Shown one piece after another: positions 9,133 through 16,592 of a DNA stretch of 64,000 bases (position 1 is its first letter; each line of letters opens with the position of its first letter). Source of the DNA: CAVRTJ01 sp964507185 (GTDB lineage: Bacteria > Acidobacteriota > UBA4820 > DSQY01); assembly GCA_964507185.1 (NCBI GenBank), contig CAZDOY010000003.1:65776-129775 (forward strand), in the 5' to 3' direction. A model generated the notes under the pieces. The model ran no database searches, was not told where the DNA came from, and saw nothing but the letters and a program-made list of their open reading frames with translations. The position numbers were made by a program, and so were the translations under genes.

Positions 9133-10316
9133 CGCAAAGACCTCCTGCGCCTCCGGGCTTCGATCTGGGCCATAAAAAGGAACCCGGCGAGGACCGCCAG
9201 ACAGGCATCGAGCCCGAAGGCCGGACCGGGCCCGAGCCGGTCCCACATGAAACCCATCAGGAGTGAGGCCGGCAGCAGCGCAACGCCCCTGACCGCATTA
9301 TACAACCCCAGCCCCGAACCCATGAGCCCGGGCGTGACCAGGTTGCTCACGTACGCCTTCTTGACCCCCTCCTCTACCGCCTGGAATGGCCCGTAGAGAA
9401 CGAATAACACGAGGACTCCCCACCGGCTGGATACGAAAGCGAACCCGAGGTACAACGCGCCGTAATAAAAGAAGGATAGAAGGGTGATCCTCCGCCTGCC
9501 CCACGCGTCGGCGAATGCCCCGATAGGCCCGGCAACGGCGGCGTAGAAGAGGTTGAAAACAGTGTAGACGACGGCGACCTGGGCGACCGAAAAGCCGACG
9601 GACCTCGCCTTCAGAATAAGGAACGCATCGGAGGAGTTGGCCACGGTGAACAGCGCCGTAACCCACAGGAAGCCCTTGAAAGGTCCTCCGATCTTGAATG
9701 CGGACCGCAGGGAGGGCGCCGGAGCATCCGCCGGACGTTCGGGAATACGGTCGCGGATCAGGGAAATGAGGAGGCAGGCCACGACACCGGGGATGATGCT
9801 GAACCAGAACACGGTCCTTATGCCGAACCCAAACCCCCCCAGCATCGTCGCCGCCAGGGCGGGGCCGAGGGCCGCACCGGCCGTGTCGAGAGCCCTGTGA
9901 ACGCCGAATGCCCTGCCCCGCATCTCCGCCCGGGTCCCGTCGGCAATCACAGCGTCCCGGGGGGCGGTGCGAACCCCCTTCCCTACCCGATCGACGAAGC
10001 GTGCGGAGAAGACGGTCTCCCACGTGCCGGCGGCCGCAATGAGCGGCCGCGCGAGCAGTGAGAGGCCATAGCCCACGAACATGGGAATCCTGCGCGTGCG
10101 GAAGCGGTCAGAAAGCACCCCCGAAAAGACTTTGAGGATGCTCGCCGTCGCCTCGGCCACGCCCTCGATGAGCCCCAGGGATACACGTGAAGCGCCGAGA
10201 ACGCCGGTGATGAACACTGGCAGTAGCGGATAGACCATCTCCGATGAAATGTCGTTGAACAGGCTCACCGCCCCTGTTACCCAGACGTTTCGAGGCAGCC
10301 GATCTCTTCGTGACAT
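9129..10316 (-). CDS. Major facilitator superfamily transporter
   Basis: 395-aa integral membrane protein with about 12 predicted helices. The loop between helices 2 and 3 reads GVLSDRFRTRRIPM, a version of the MFS G-x-x-x-D-R-x-G-R-R signature, and RFVDRVGKGVRTAPRDAVIAD matches a subgroup of drug/sugar-type MFS carriers in which this segment is strongly conserved. The substrate cannot be read from the sequence. It overlaps pcm by 4 bases and is divergent from pta across 151 bases. Confidence 0.87.
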   Translation of the reverse strand: MSRRDRLPRNVWVTGAVSLFNDISSEMVYPLLPVFITGVLGASRVSLGLIEGVAEATASILKVFSGVLSDRFRTRRIPMFVGYGLSLLARPLIAAAGTWETVFSARFVDRVGKGVRTAPRDAVIADGTRAEMRGRAFGVHRALDTAGAALGPALAATMLGGFGFGIRTVFWFSIIPGVVACLLISLIRDRIPERPADAPAPSLRSAFKIGGPFKGFLWVTALFTVANSSDAFLILKARSVGFSVAQVAVVYTVFNLFYAAVAGPIGAFADAWGRRRITLLSFFYYGALYLGFAFVSSRWGVLVLFVLYGPFQAVEEGVKKAYVSNLVTPGLMGSGLGLYNAVRGVALLPASLLMGFMWDRLGPGPAFGLDACLAVLAGFLFMAQIEARRRRRSLR

Positions 10317-10467
10317 GAGATCATCATAGCCTCGCGTCGACAGGGCATCAATATGAACGGCGGGCTGCGACTCCTCAACCGGGCGCCCCCGGCCCGGCGG
10401 ACGGGCGCGGCCGACTTTTCAACGCCTGCAGTTTCCTGTTAATCTCTTGCCGGGAGGGTCGAACACC

Positions 10468-11481
10468 ATGAGCCTGCTTGATGAAATCCGGGCGCGGGCC
10501 GCCCGTCGAAGACAGCGGATCGTCCTTCCGGAGTCCGGCGACGAGCGGACGCTTCAGGCCATTCCCCTGATTCAGGCGGCCGGCTCGGCCGAAGTGGTCC
10601 TGGTAGGCGAACCCGACGCCGTCGGGACAAAGGCGCACGCGCTCGGGGTCTCGCTGGCCGGGATCGAGATCCTGGATCCAGAGGACGCGCAGTTCGCCCC
10701 ACAGGCGACCCGGATCTACCTGGAGCGGACGCGTAGCCGCGGCGTGACGGAACACGAAGCCAGGGCGATCACCGCCCAGCGGCTGTACGCCGGATGCCTC
10801 CTGGTGGCCATGGGGCGGGCCGACGGCGTCGTCTCGGGCGCCACGCACACCACAGCCGACTCCGTCAGGGCCTACCTTCGCTGTTTCGGCCCCGCGGCCG
10901 GAATCCGGACGGTTTCCTCCTTTTTTCTCATGGTCACGCCAAAAACGGAGTACGGAGAGAACGGCGTTTTCGTCTATTCGGACTGCGGCATCGTGCCCTG
11001 TCCCGACAGCGCACAGCTCGCCGAGATAGCCCTCTGCGCGGCGGAGTCGTTCCGCACGCTCGTGCAGAGCGAGCCGAAGGTGGCCTTCCTGTCGTTCTCC
11101 ACCAAGGGCTCGGCCAGGGACGCCAGCGTGGAGAAGGTTGTGCGCGCCCTCGAAACCTTCCGGGTGAGGGCCCCGCACATAGCCGCTGATGGGGAACTGC
11201 AAGGAGACGCGGCCCTCGTCCCCAGGGTCGGCGCCTCGAAGGCCCCCGGCAGTCCTGTCGCCGGGCAGGCCAACGTCCTGATCTTTCCCAACCTGGACGC
11301 CGGGAACATAGCCTACAAGCTGACCGAGCGCCTGGCTTCGGCCGTGGCCCTCGGCCCCATTCTTCAGGGACTGAGCACGGCCGCCAACGACCTGAGCCGC
11401 GGCTGTTCGGCCCAGGATATCGCCGATGTCGTCGCCATAACGGCGGTACAGGCCCAGGCGTTGAAATCAGTTGGATCCTGA
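10468..11481 (+). CDS. pta: Phosphate acetyltransferase
   Basis: 337-aa enzyme interconverting acetyl-CoA and acetyl phosphate, the step that feeds acetate kinase in acetate production or assimilation. Family segments: RIVLPESGDERTL at the start, SFSTKGSA, DGELQGDAA and the C-terminal NLDAGNIAYKL and LGPILQGLSTAANDLSRGCS, all in the catalytic domain. It has only the catalytic domain, without the N-terminal regulatory DRTGG part of long Pta. The ATG at 10468 follows CGGGAGGG; an in-frame TTG at 10447 is less likely. No ackA is adjacent. The next gene starts 4 bases after the stop. Confidence 0.92.
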   Translation: MSLLDEIRARAARRRQRIVLPESGDERTLQAIPLIQAAGSAEVVLVGEPDAVGTKAHALGVSLAGIEILDPEDAQFAPQATRIYLERTRSRGVTEHEARAITAQRLYAGCLLVAMGRADGVVSGATHTTADSVRAYLRCFGPAAGIRTVSSFFLMVTPKTEYGENGVFVYSDCGIVPCPDSAQLAEIALCAAESFRTLVQSEPKVAFLSFSTKGSARDASVEKVVRALETFRVRAPHIAADGELQGDAALVPRVGASKAPGSPVAGQANVLIFPNLDAGNIAYKLTERLASAVALGPILQGLSTAANDLSRGCSAQDIADVVAITAVQAQALKSVGS

Positions 11482-11485
11482 CACC

Positions 11486-12229
11486 ATGGATCGAGAACAC
11501 CCACGAGCAGCGACGGCGCCTCTAGCGCGCGAAGAAAGCGGGGCCGAGTCCGCGTTCGGCGCCGGGCCCCAGGCATCGGTTCTTATCCCGGCTTACAACT
11601 GCGGCAGGCATATCGGGCCGGTTGTGGAAGGACTCAATCGATTAAACCTGGATGTCTGGGTGGTAAGCGACGGCTCATCGGACGATACGCCGAAGGTCGC
11701 CGCCGCCCTGGGCGCGCGGGTCCTTCGGAGGCCTGTCCGGTCCGGAAAGGGCGCAGCCATCCGCTACGGACTGGAACACCTGTTCGAGGAACGCAAACCC
11801 GACTGGGTCCTTTTCATGGACGGAGACGGTCAGCACAGACCGGAAGAAGCCTGCCGGTTCCTTTCCGCCATGGACGGCCCCTTCGATCTCCTACTGGGGA
11901 CCCGCATGATGGATGCCGAAGCTTTTCCGCCTCACCGGCTCAAGGCTAACTGCTACGGAAGCCTGATTCTCAAATGGATGACCGGCCAGCCCGTTCCGGA
12001 TACCCAGTGCGGGTTCAGGGCCTTCCGTTCCGAGCTTCTCTGCAGGATGCGGCTCGAATCCCATGGATTCGAAATAGAAACGGAGATGCTCATGAAGGCC
12101 CTGGGGTTGGACGCTCGGTGGCAAGCCCTCCCCGTGAGCGCCGTCTACGACGGCCAGGGCAGCCACTACCGTCCAGTGGCTGATACATTTACGATCTGCA
12201 TGGCGGCCCTCAGGTATGTCCGCGGATAA
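11486..12229 (+). CDS. Family 2 glycosyltransferase (polyprenyl-phosphate sugar transferase-like)
   Basis: 247-aa GT-A enzyme. It opens with ASVLIPAYNCGRHI, then WVVSDGSSDDT (nucleotide binding) and FMDGDGQHRPE (the DxD-type metal site). PDTQCGFRAFRSELL is typical of dolichyl/undecaprenyl-phosphate glycosyltransferases. There are no C-terminal membrane helices, so it is soluble or peripheral. It overlaps the next gene, an LpxL-like acyltransferase, by 14 bases, which suggests a shared envelope-lipid pathway. The ATG at 11486 has only a weak ribosome-binding site; a TTG at 11471 is an alternative. Confidence 0.82.
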   Translation: MDREHPRAATAPLAREESGAESAFGAGPQASVLIPAYNCGRHIGPVVEGLNRLNLDVWVVSDGSSDDTPKVAAALGARVLRRPVRSGKGAAIRYGLEHLFEERKPDWVLFMDGDGQHRPEEACRFLSAMDGPFDLLLGTRMMDAEAFPPHRLKANCYGSLILKWMTGQPVPDTQCGFRAFRSELLCRMRLESHGFEIETEMLMKALGLDARWQALPVSAVYDGQGSHYRPVADTFTICMAALRYVRG

Positions 12230-13106
12230 GGTGTACTCGGACTGGAACGTCAACGCCTTCAACAGGGCGTGGGTGTTCAGCCTGGCCGACCGGGGCTGCA
12301 GGCTTCTTCCGCGGAAGGTGCTCTACACCGTGGCCGACAGTCTCATGGACTGGTACCAGGGTCGTAGCCCTGCGACTCTTGCCGACGTGGCCGATAACGT
12401 CGCCCGCGCTTTTCCGGCTCTCCCTGCCGCAAAGGTCCAGGCCCTGGCATCCGGCACTTTCAGGAACTACGCCCGGGGCGTCGTGGACTATCTCAGGGCG
12501 TCCTTCGATCCGCCGGTCATCCGCCCTGCGGAGGGCGCGGCGTCGAGATTCGCGTCCATCCGGGGCGGTCGCATCATCGTTACGGCCCACATGGGCAACT
12601 GGGAGGTGGGCGGGGCGGCCCTCGGCCCGTCCGAGGGACCCCAGGTGATGGTCGGTTTTCCGGAGAGGGACCCGGCCCTCGAAGCCTACAGGCGCGGCAG
12701 GCGCGAAGCGAATGGACAATCGAGTGTGGGCTCGGGCGGTGAGGGCATGGGGATACTCTTCAGGCTCAGGAATGTCCTGGAGGAGGGCGGCAGCGTGATC
12801 GTCCTCGCGGACCGTTCGGTGGGAAAGGACGGCGTGGAGGTCATCTTTCGCGGACGGCGGGCCAGGTTCCTCAAGAGCCCGGCCCTTTTCTCATCCCTGA
12901 CGGGTGTCCCGCTGGTCCCCGTCGCGATTATGGCCGACTCGCCCGGTGTCTATACTGCCCATGTCGGCGACCCCGTTTCGGCCGGCTCGGATGATGCCGC
13001 CATTCGAGCCGCCATGCAGAGCACCGCCGATTTCTTCGGCGGAATTCTGGAGCGATACCCCGATCAGTGGTACAATTTCTTCAGGTATTGGAGGGAGGGC
13101 CTATGA
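12216..13106 (+). CDS. LpxL/HtrB-family lysophospholipid or lipid A acyltransferase
   Basis: 296-aa membrane-associated acyltransferase. The catalytic HX4E motif is present as HMGNWE in VTAHMGNWEVGG, followed by the family's R-x-G segment GGSVIVLADRSVGKDGVEV and FRGRRARF. These enzymes transfer fatty acyl chains from ACP to a lipid A precursor or related glycolipid. Pairing with a GT2 enzyme resembles glycolipid and aryl-polyene type clusters, so lipid A is not the only possible substrate. The stop overlaps the STAS gene start as ATGA. Confidence 0.85.
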   Translation: MSADKVYSDWNVNAFNRAWVFSLADRGCRLLPRKVLYTVADSLMDWYQGRSPATLADVADNVARAFPALPAAKVQALASGTFRNYARGVVDYLRASFDPPVIRPAEGAASRFASIRGGRIIVTAHMGNWEVGGAALGPSEGPQVMVGFPERDPALEAYRRGRREANGQSSVGSGGEGMGILFRLRNVLEEGGSVIVLADRSVGKDGVEVIFRGRRARFLKSPALFSSLTGVPLVPVAIMADSPGVYTAHVGDPVSAGSDDAAIRAAMQSTADFFGGILERYPDQWYNFFRYWREGL

Positions 13107-13450
13107 CTAATCTGGAAATCACCTCCGAGCCCAAGGGCGATAGGTGGGTCATTCACCTCAAGGGTTTCCTGGACGCCCACAGCCAGGAACTCTTCGGAGA
13201 TGCCGTTCGCGAACACATCCAGAAGGGCCACTTCAAGCTCGTCCTCGACTTCAGCGAGCTGATCTACATAGGCTCTTCCGGCATCGAGGTCATTCTATCC
13301 AACATCCAACCCATCAGGGACAAGGGCGGAGATATGGTCCTTTGCGGCATGTCGCCGAAGATATTCAAGGTATTCGACCTGTTGGGATTGCCGGCGTTCT
13401 TCAGCATAAGCGACTCCGTCGAAGAGGCCCTCAGCGCCGCTCATGGCTGA
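13103..13450 (+). CDS. STAS-domain anti-sigma factor antagonist-like protein
   Basis: 115-aa single STAS domain. The segment LVLDFSELIYIGSSGIEVIL contains the conserved Ser-Ser-Gly site where anti-sigma kinases phosphorylate SpoIIAA/RsbV-type antagonists. The start at 13103 follows GGAGGGAGGGCC and overlaps the acyltransferase stop; the frame is open upstream but that part lies inside the acyltransferase gene. No partner kinase or phosphatase gene is in the window. In this operon it could regulate the lipid enzymes or signal in trans; that is inference. Confidence 0.87.
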   Translation: MTNLEITSEPKGDRWVIHLKGFLDAHSQELFGDAVREHIQKGHFKLVLDFSELIYIGSSGIEVILSNIQPIRDKGGDMVLCGMSPKIFKVFDLLGLPAFFSISDSVEEALSAAHG

Positions 13451-14066
13451 TCGCTGGACCTATCTGCGTCCGGCGGGCACGACCCGGTTCGAGCACAAGG
13501 ACAGGGGCTCGGTCTTCACAGGCTTCCTGGCTCCCAGTTCAAGCCCGGAGGACGCGTTGTCGTTTCTTGAGGAAATTCGCGGGGAATACCACGACGCAAC
13601 CCACCACTGCTGGGCCTACCGAACGGGGTGGGACGACGGGCTGGAAAGCAGGTGCAGCGACGATGGTGAACCCTCCCACACGGCGGGGACGCCCATTCTT
13701 TCGACACTTGAGACGAGGGAAGTCTCGGACGCCTGCCTCGTCGTCGTGCGTTACTTCGGGGGCGTCAAATTGGGAACGGGCGGTCTCATGAGAGCTTATC
13801 GGACCGCCGCTGCAGGGGCGGTCGACTGCGCCGAGCTGGACCGTTTCGTCATGCGCTCGGAATGGGTAATCACGCTGCCTTACGGGGCACAGGGGCAGCT
13901 GCGGCACCAGGCCGCGGGCATGGACATCGAGGTCGAGGACGAAGACTACGGGACGTCCCTGGTCATCCGCGCCCTCGTCCCAAAGCGATGGGAGTCGCTT
14001 TTTTCGGCCTTTCTGGAGCGAATGAACGAGTCCTGGAAAGGAGCGGTTTCATGGAAATCGAAGTAA
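13443..14066 (+). CDS. IMPACT/YigZ family protein (UPF0029)
   Basis: 207-aa protein with the family's DATHHCWAYR, DDGEPSHTAGTPIL and VRYFGGVKLGTGGLMRAY segments in the N-terminal ~130 residues and a small ferredoxin-like C-terminal domain. Members are linked to ribosome/translation control in eukaryotes (IMPACT); the bacterial role is not settled. It overlaps the STAS gene by 8 bases and the CYTH gene by 16 bases, so it sits inside a tightly coupled run of genes without being an obvious pathway partner. Confidence 0.88.
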   Translation: MADRWTYLRPAGTTRFEHKDRGSVFTGFLAPSSSPEDALSFLEEIRGEYHDATHHCWAYRTGWDDGLESRCSDDGEPSHTAGTPILSTLETREVSDACLVVVRYFGGVKLGTGGLMRAYRTAAAGAVDCAELDRFVMRSEWVITLPYGAQGQLRHQAAGMDIEVEDEDYGTSLVIRALVPKRWESLFSAFLERMNESWKGAVSWKSK

Positions 14067-14611
14067 AGGTCCCGGTGGATGACGTCAGGCACTACGCCGA
14101 AAAGGCGGACCGGCTCGGGTACGAAAAGATCAAGGCCCGTCACTTCGAAGCGAATACGCTCTTCGACTTTCCAAACCGCCCGCTCTCCCTGAGCGGCTGC
14201 CTGCTGAGGGTCCGCGAAACGCCGGACGACGCTCTCCTGACATTCAAGGGCAGGCTGGTGGCCCACGATCGCTACAAAGTCAGGCCCGAGGAGGAGACGG
14301 TGTGCGACAGCGGCCCCAACGTCCGCTCCATTCTCGAGAACATCGGACTAAGGCCCTTCTTCCGCTACGAGAAATACCGCGAGGAGTACCAGGCGCCCGA
14401 TGCGATTCTATGCCTGGACGAAATGCCGTTCGGCCATTATCTGGAGCTGGAGGGCACGCCGGATGGCATCGAAGAACTGGCGAACGCTCTCGAGCTGGAC
14501 CCGGAGACGTTCGTGAGGCGGTCCTACGCCGATCTTTACGGAGAGCACTGCCGCAAGCTGGGCATTCCCTTCGGTGATATCGTCTTTCCGAGGGACCATG
14601 ACGATCCGTGA
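14051..14611 (+). CDS. CYTH-domain protein (class IV adenylate cyclase / triphosphatase-like)
   Basis: 186-aa triphosphate tunnel enzyme. The diagnostic E-x-E-x-K motif is at residues 2-6 (MEIEVKV), with Arg/Lys/Glu-rich strands such as LLRVRET and LTFKGR that line the tunnel and bind triphosphate. Such proteins are class IV adenylyl cyclases or hydrolyse inorganic or thiamine triphosphate; the sequence alone does not decide. The ATG at 14051 follows AAAGGAGCGGTTTC. It overlaps the downstream nucleotidyltransferase gene by 14 bases. Confidence 0.85.
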   Translation: MEIEVKVPVDDVRHYAEKADRLGYEKIKARHFEANTLFDFPNRPLSLSGCLLRVRETPDDALLTFKGRLVAHDRYKVRPEEETVCDSGPNVRSILENIGLRPFFRYEKYREEYQAPDAILCLDEMPFGHYLELEGTPDGIEELANALELDPETFVRRSYADLYGEHCRKLGIPFGDIVFPRDHDDP

Positions 14612-15566
14612 AGCCGTGCTGTTGTCGGCCGGCTTCGGCACGCGCATGCGACCCATGACCCTGGGCACCCCCAAACCGGCGCTGCCTTTTCTCAACAGGC
14701 CCGTCATGCACTGGGCGCTCGACCGCCTGGTCGAGACAGGCATCGAGCGAGTCCTCGTCAACCTCCACCATCTGCCGGACGAGGTCCGGGAGACCGCCGC
14801 AGCCTACCCTTCCCCCGTGGACTTCTTCTTTTCCTACGAGCCGGAGCTGTTGGGGACGGCGGGTTTCCTGGGGCCTATGAAGGCCCACCTCCGCGGTGAA
14901 GCCTTCTTCGTGGTGAACGGCGACGTACTGCACGACTTCTCCTGCGACGACCTGGCCGACGATCTCGCGGCCCACCCTCGCGCACGGGCCACGCTTGCCG
15001 TCGCGGCATGGACCCCGGGCTACACGGGCGTGTCCCTGGCGCCGGGCGGGACCATCCGGGGTTTCGACGGGGGAGCCTACATGTTCACGGGGGTGTACGC
15101 CGCTCGCAGGGAACTCATCGAGCACTTAGAAACACCCGGCCGCAGGGAACTCGTCCGGGACCTCATCGGGCCGCTCCTGCCATCCGGGGCCGTGCGCGGC
15201 TTGGTTGAAAAGGGCCTGTGGGAGGACCTGGGCTGTCCCGCCGGATATCTGGGCGCATCCATGCGCGGCCTCGCTCGAATGGCCGAGGGCGGAATGGCCG
15301 TACCGGCCGGAAGCCGCCTTGAAAACCTGTCCGGATGCCCGGTCCTGATACACGAAACGGCGAGAGTGCACCCGTCCACGGTCTTTACCGGGCCCACGGT
15401 CCTCGGGGAGGGTACGGTGATCGAGGGGAAAACGAGGGTCGGCTCGGCCGTTTTCATGCCGGATACCCGACTCGAAGCCGGACGATGCATCGAGCGCGCC
15501 ATCCTTTCCCCCTGGGGAAATGCGATGATCGGGCGGGGGGCATCGATCCCGGATGCCGAACCCTGA
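14598..15566 (+). CDS. Sugar-1-phosphate nucleotidyltransferase with C-terminal acetyltransferase-type helix
   Basis: 322-aa enzyme that makes NDP-sugars from sugar-1-phosphates. The N-terminal signature is AVLLSAGFGTRMRPMT followed by KPALPFLNRPV, and the metal/base site is VVNGDVLHDF. Residues beyond ~215 contain short hexapeptide-like turns (VHPSTVFTGPTVLGEGTVIEG), a partial left-handed beta helix as in GlmU/ManC relatives. The specific sugar is not evident. It overlaps the CYTH gene by 14 bases and ends the overlapping run begun at 11486. Confidence 0.86.
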   Translation: MTIREAVLLSAGFGTRMRPMTLGTPKPALPFLNRPVMHWALDRLVETGIERVLVNLHHLPDEVRETAAAYPSPVDFFFSYEPELLGTAGFLGPMKAHLRGEAFFVVNGDVLHDFSCDDLADDLAAHPRARATLAVAAWTPGYTGVSLAPGGTIRGFDGGAYMFTGVYAARRELIEHLETPGRRELVRDLIGPLLPSGAVRGLVEKGLWEDLGCPAGYLGASMRGLARMAEGGMAVPAGSRLENLSGCPVLIHETARVHPSTVFTGPTVLGEGTVIEGKTRVGSAVFMPDTRLEAGRCIERAILSPWGNAMIGRGASIPDAEP

Positions 15567-15659
15567 CGCTCCTTCGATCCGGCCCCGGTAGCCGGGTCGC
15601 TTATCCCTCCGAGCTTTCATCCATGATCGTTTTGCGGGATAATGACCCGTGAAGCACAA

Positions 15660-15718
15660 GGCAGGTACGGGGAGACGGCGCCCCGTTGGGAGAGCGCCGT
15701 CTGTGAGCACGCCCTGCC
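15660..15718 (+). promoter_or_regulatory. Nested stem-loop leader of the second glycosyltransferase gene
   Basis: An inner 8-bp stem (AGACGGCG at 15673-15680 with CGCCGTCT at 15695-15702) sits inside an outer 6-bp stem (GGCAGG at 15660-15665 with CCTGCC at 15713-15718). The ribosome-binding site GGAGGAGGG begins directly after the outer stem. The arrangement could influence translation from the TTG start at 15731. No known riboswitch class is recognised. Confidence 0.4.
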
Positions 15719-15730
15719 GGAGGAGGGTCT

Positions 15731-16528
15731 TTGGTTCGACATCCCGCCGATCTCGATAGAAAGGCCGTCACCGCCATCATTCCCGCCGGGAACGAGGCGC
15801 ACCAGATTGCCGACACCATAAAGTCCGTCCTCTGGGCCGACGAGGTCCTTGTGGTCGTGGACGCGGCGAGCGTCGATGATACGGCCGGGGCGGCCGCGTC
15901 CGTCGACCCGAAGGTAACGGTCCTCGTCCACGAATACGGCTACTCCGCCGCCCAGAAAAACTGGGCGATTCCGCAGGCATCCCATCCCTACGTCTTTCTG
16001 CTCGACGCCGATGAACGGGCCACACCGGATGTCGAAAGGGAGATCGGCGAGGCACTCCGAGGCGACTCTACCTGCGACGCCTACTGGATTCCCAGGCGAA
16101 ACCTCTATTTCGGACGCCTGATGAAACATGGGGGCATGCAGACCGACAAGGTCATACGGCTCTTCAAGCGGGAATGCCGATACCAGGACCGCAGGGTTCA
16201 CGCGGAGATAGAAGGGTGGACGACCGTGGGTTTCATGCGATCCGCTCTTCTGCACAACACCTTCAGGAACTGGGGACACTACCTCCGCAAGCTGGACGTC
16301 TACACGACCTGGGGGGCCGAGCAGGATCTCAAGGACGGCAAGCGGTCCGGTTTTCTTCATGTGGTCTTGAGACCGGCCGGGCGATTCCTCAAGCAGTACG
16401 TTTTCCGGCTCGGCTTCATGGATGGTATCCCGGGAGCCATATCCGCGTACCTGGGCGTGTACGGCGTTTTTCTCAAATACGCGAAGTTGTGGGATCTTCA
16501 GCGCAGAAGCGATCGCTCCCGTATCTGA
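15731..16528 (+). CDS. Family 2 glycosyltransferase (WaaE/KdtX-like)
   Basis: 265-aa GT-A enzyme. AIIPAGNEA and the acidic FLLDADERATPD (metal site) define the fold, and the later NLYFGRLMKHGG, RLFKRE and RVHAEIEG segments are typical of the lipopolysaccharide-core type GT2 group (WaaE/KdtX). The C-terminal ~60 residues are hydrophobic (FRLGFMDGIPGAISAYLGVYGVF), suggesting membrane association. The start is TTG at 15731, chosen for the strong GGAGGAGGG site just upstream. It is separated from the preceding run by 164 bases that carry a stem-loop leader. Confidence 0.83.
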   Translation: MVRHPADLDRKAVTAIIPAGNEAHQIADTIKSVLWADEVLVVVDAASVDDTAGAAASVDPKVTVLVHEYGYSAAQKNWAIPQASHPYVFLLDADERATPDVEREIGEALRGDSTCDAYWIPRRNLYFGRLMKHGGMQTDKVIRLFKRECRYQDRRVHAEIEGWTTVGFMRSALLHNTFRNWGHYLRKLDVYTTWGAEQDLKDGKRSGFLHVVLRPAGRFLKQYVFRLGFMDGIPGAISAYLGVYGVFLKYAKLWDLQRRSDRSRI

Positions 16529-16538
16529 AGGTCACGCC

Positions 16539-16568
16539 TTGACAGGCTCGACGCCCGGACAGCATACT
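16539..16568 (+). promoter_or_regulatory. Predicted sigma-70 promoter of the nfeD-stomatin operon
   Basis: A consensus -35 (TTGACA) is followed after 18 bases by CATACT, about 25 bases upstream of the nfeD start codon. It lies in the short gap after the glycosyltransferase gene and is the only good match there. Confidence 0.55.
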
Positions 16569-16592
16569 TTTCACAGGGAGTTATAACCTGTT

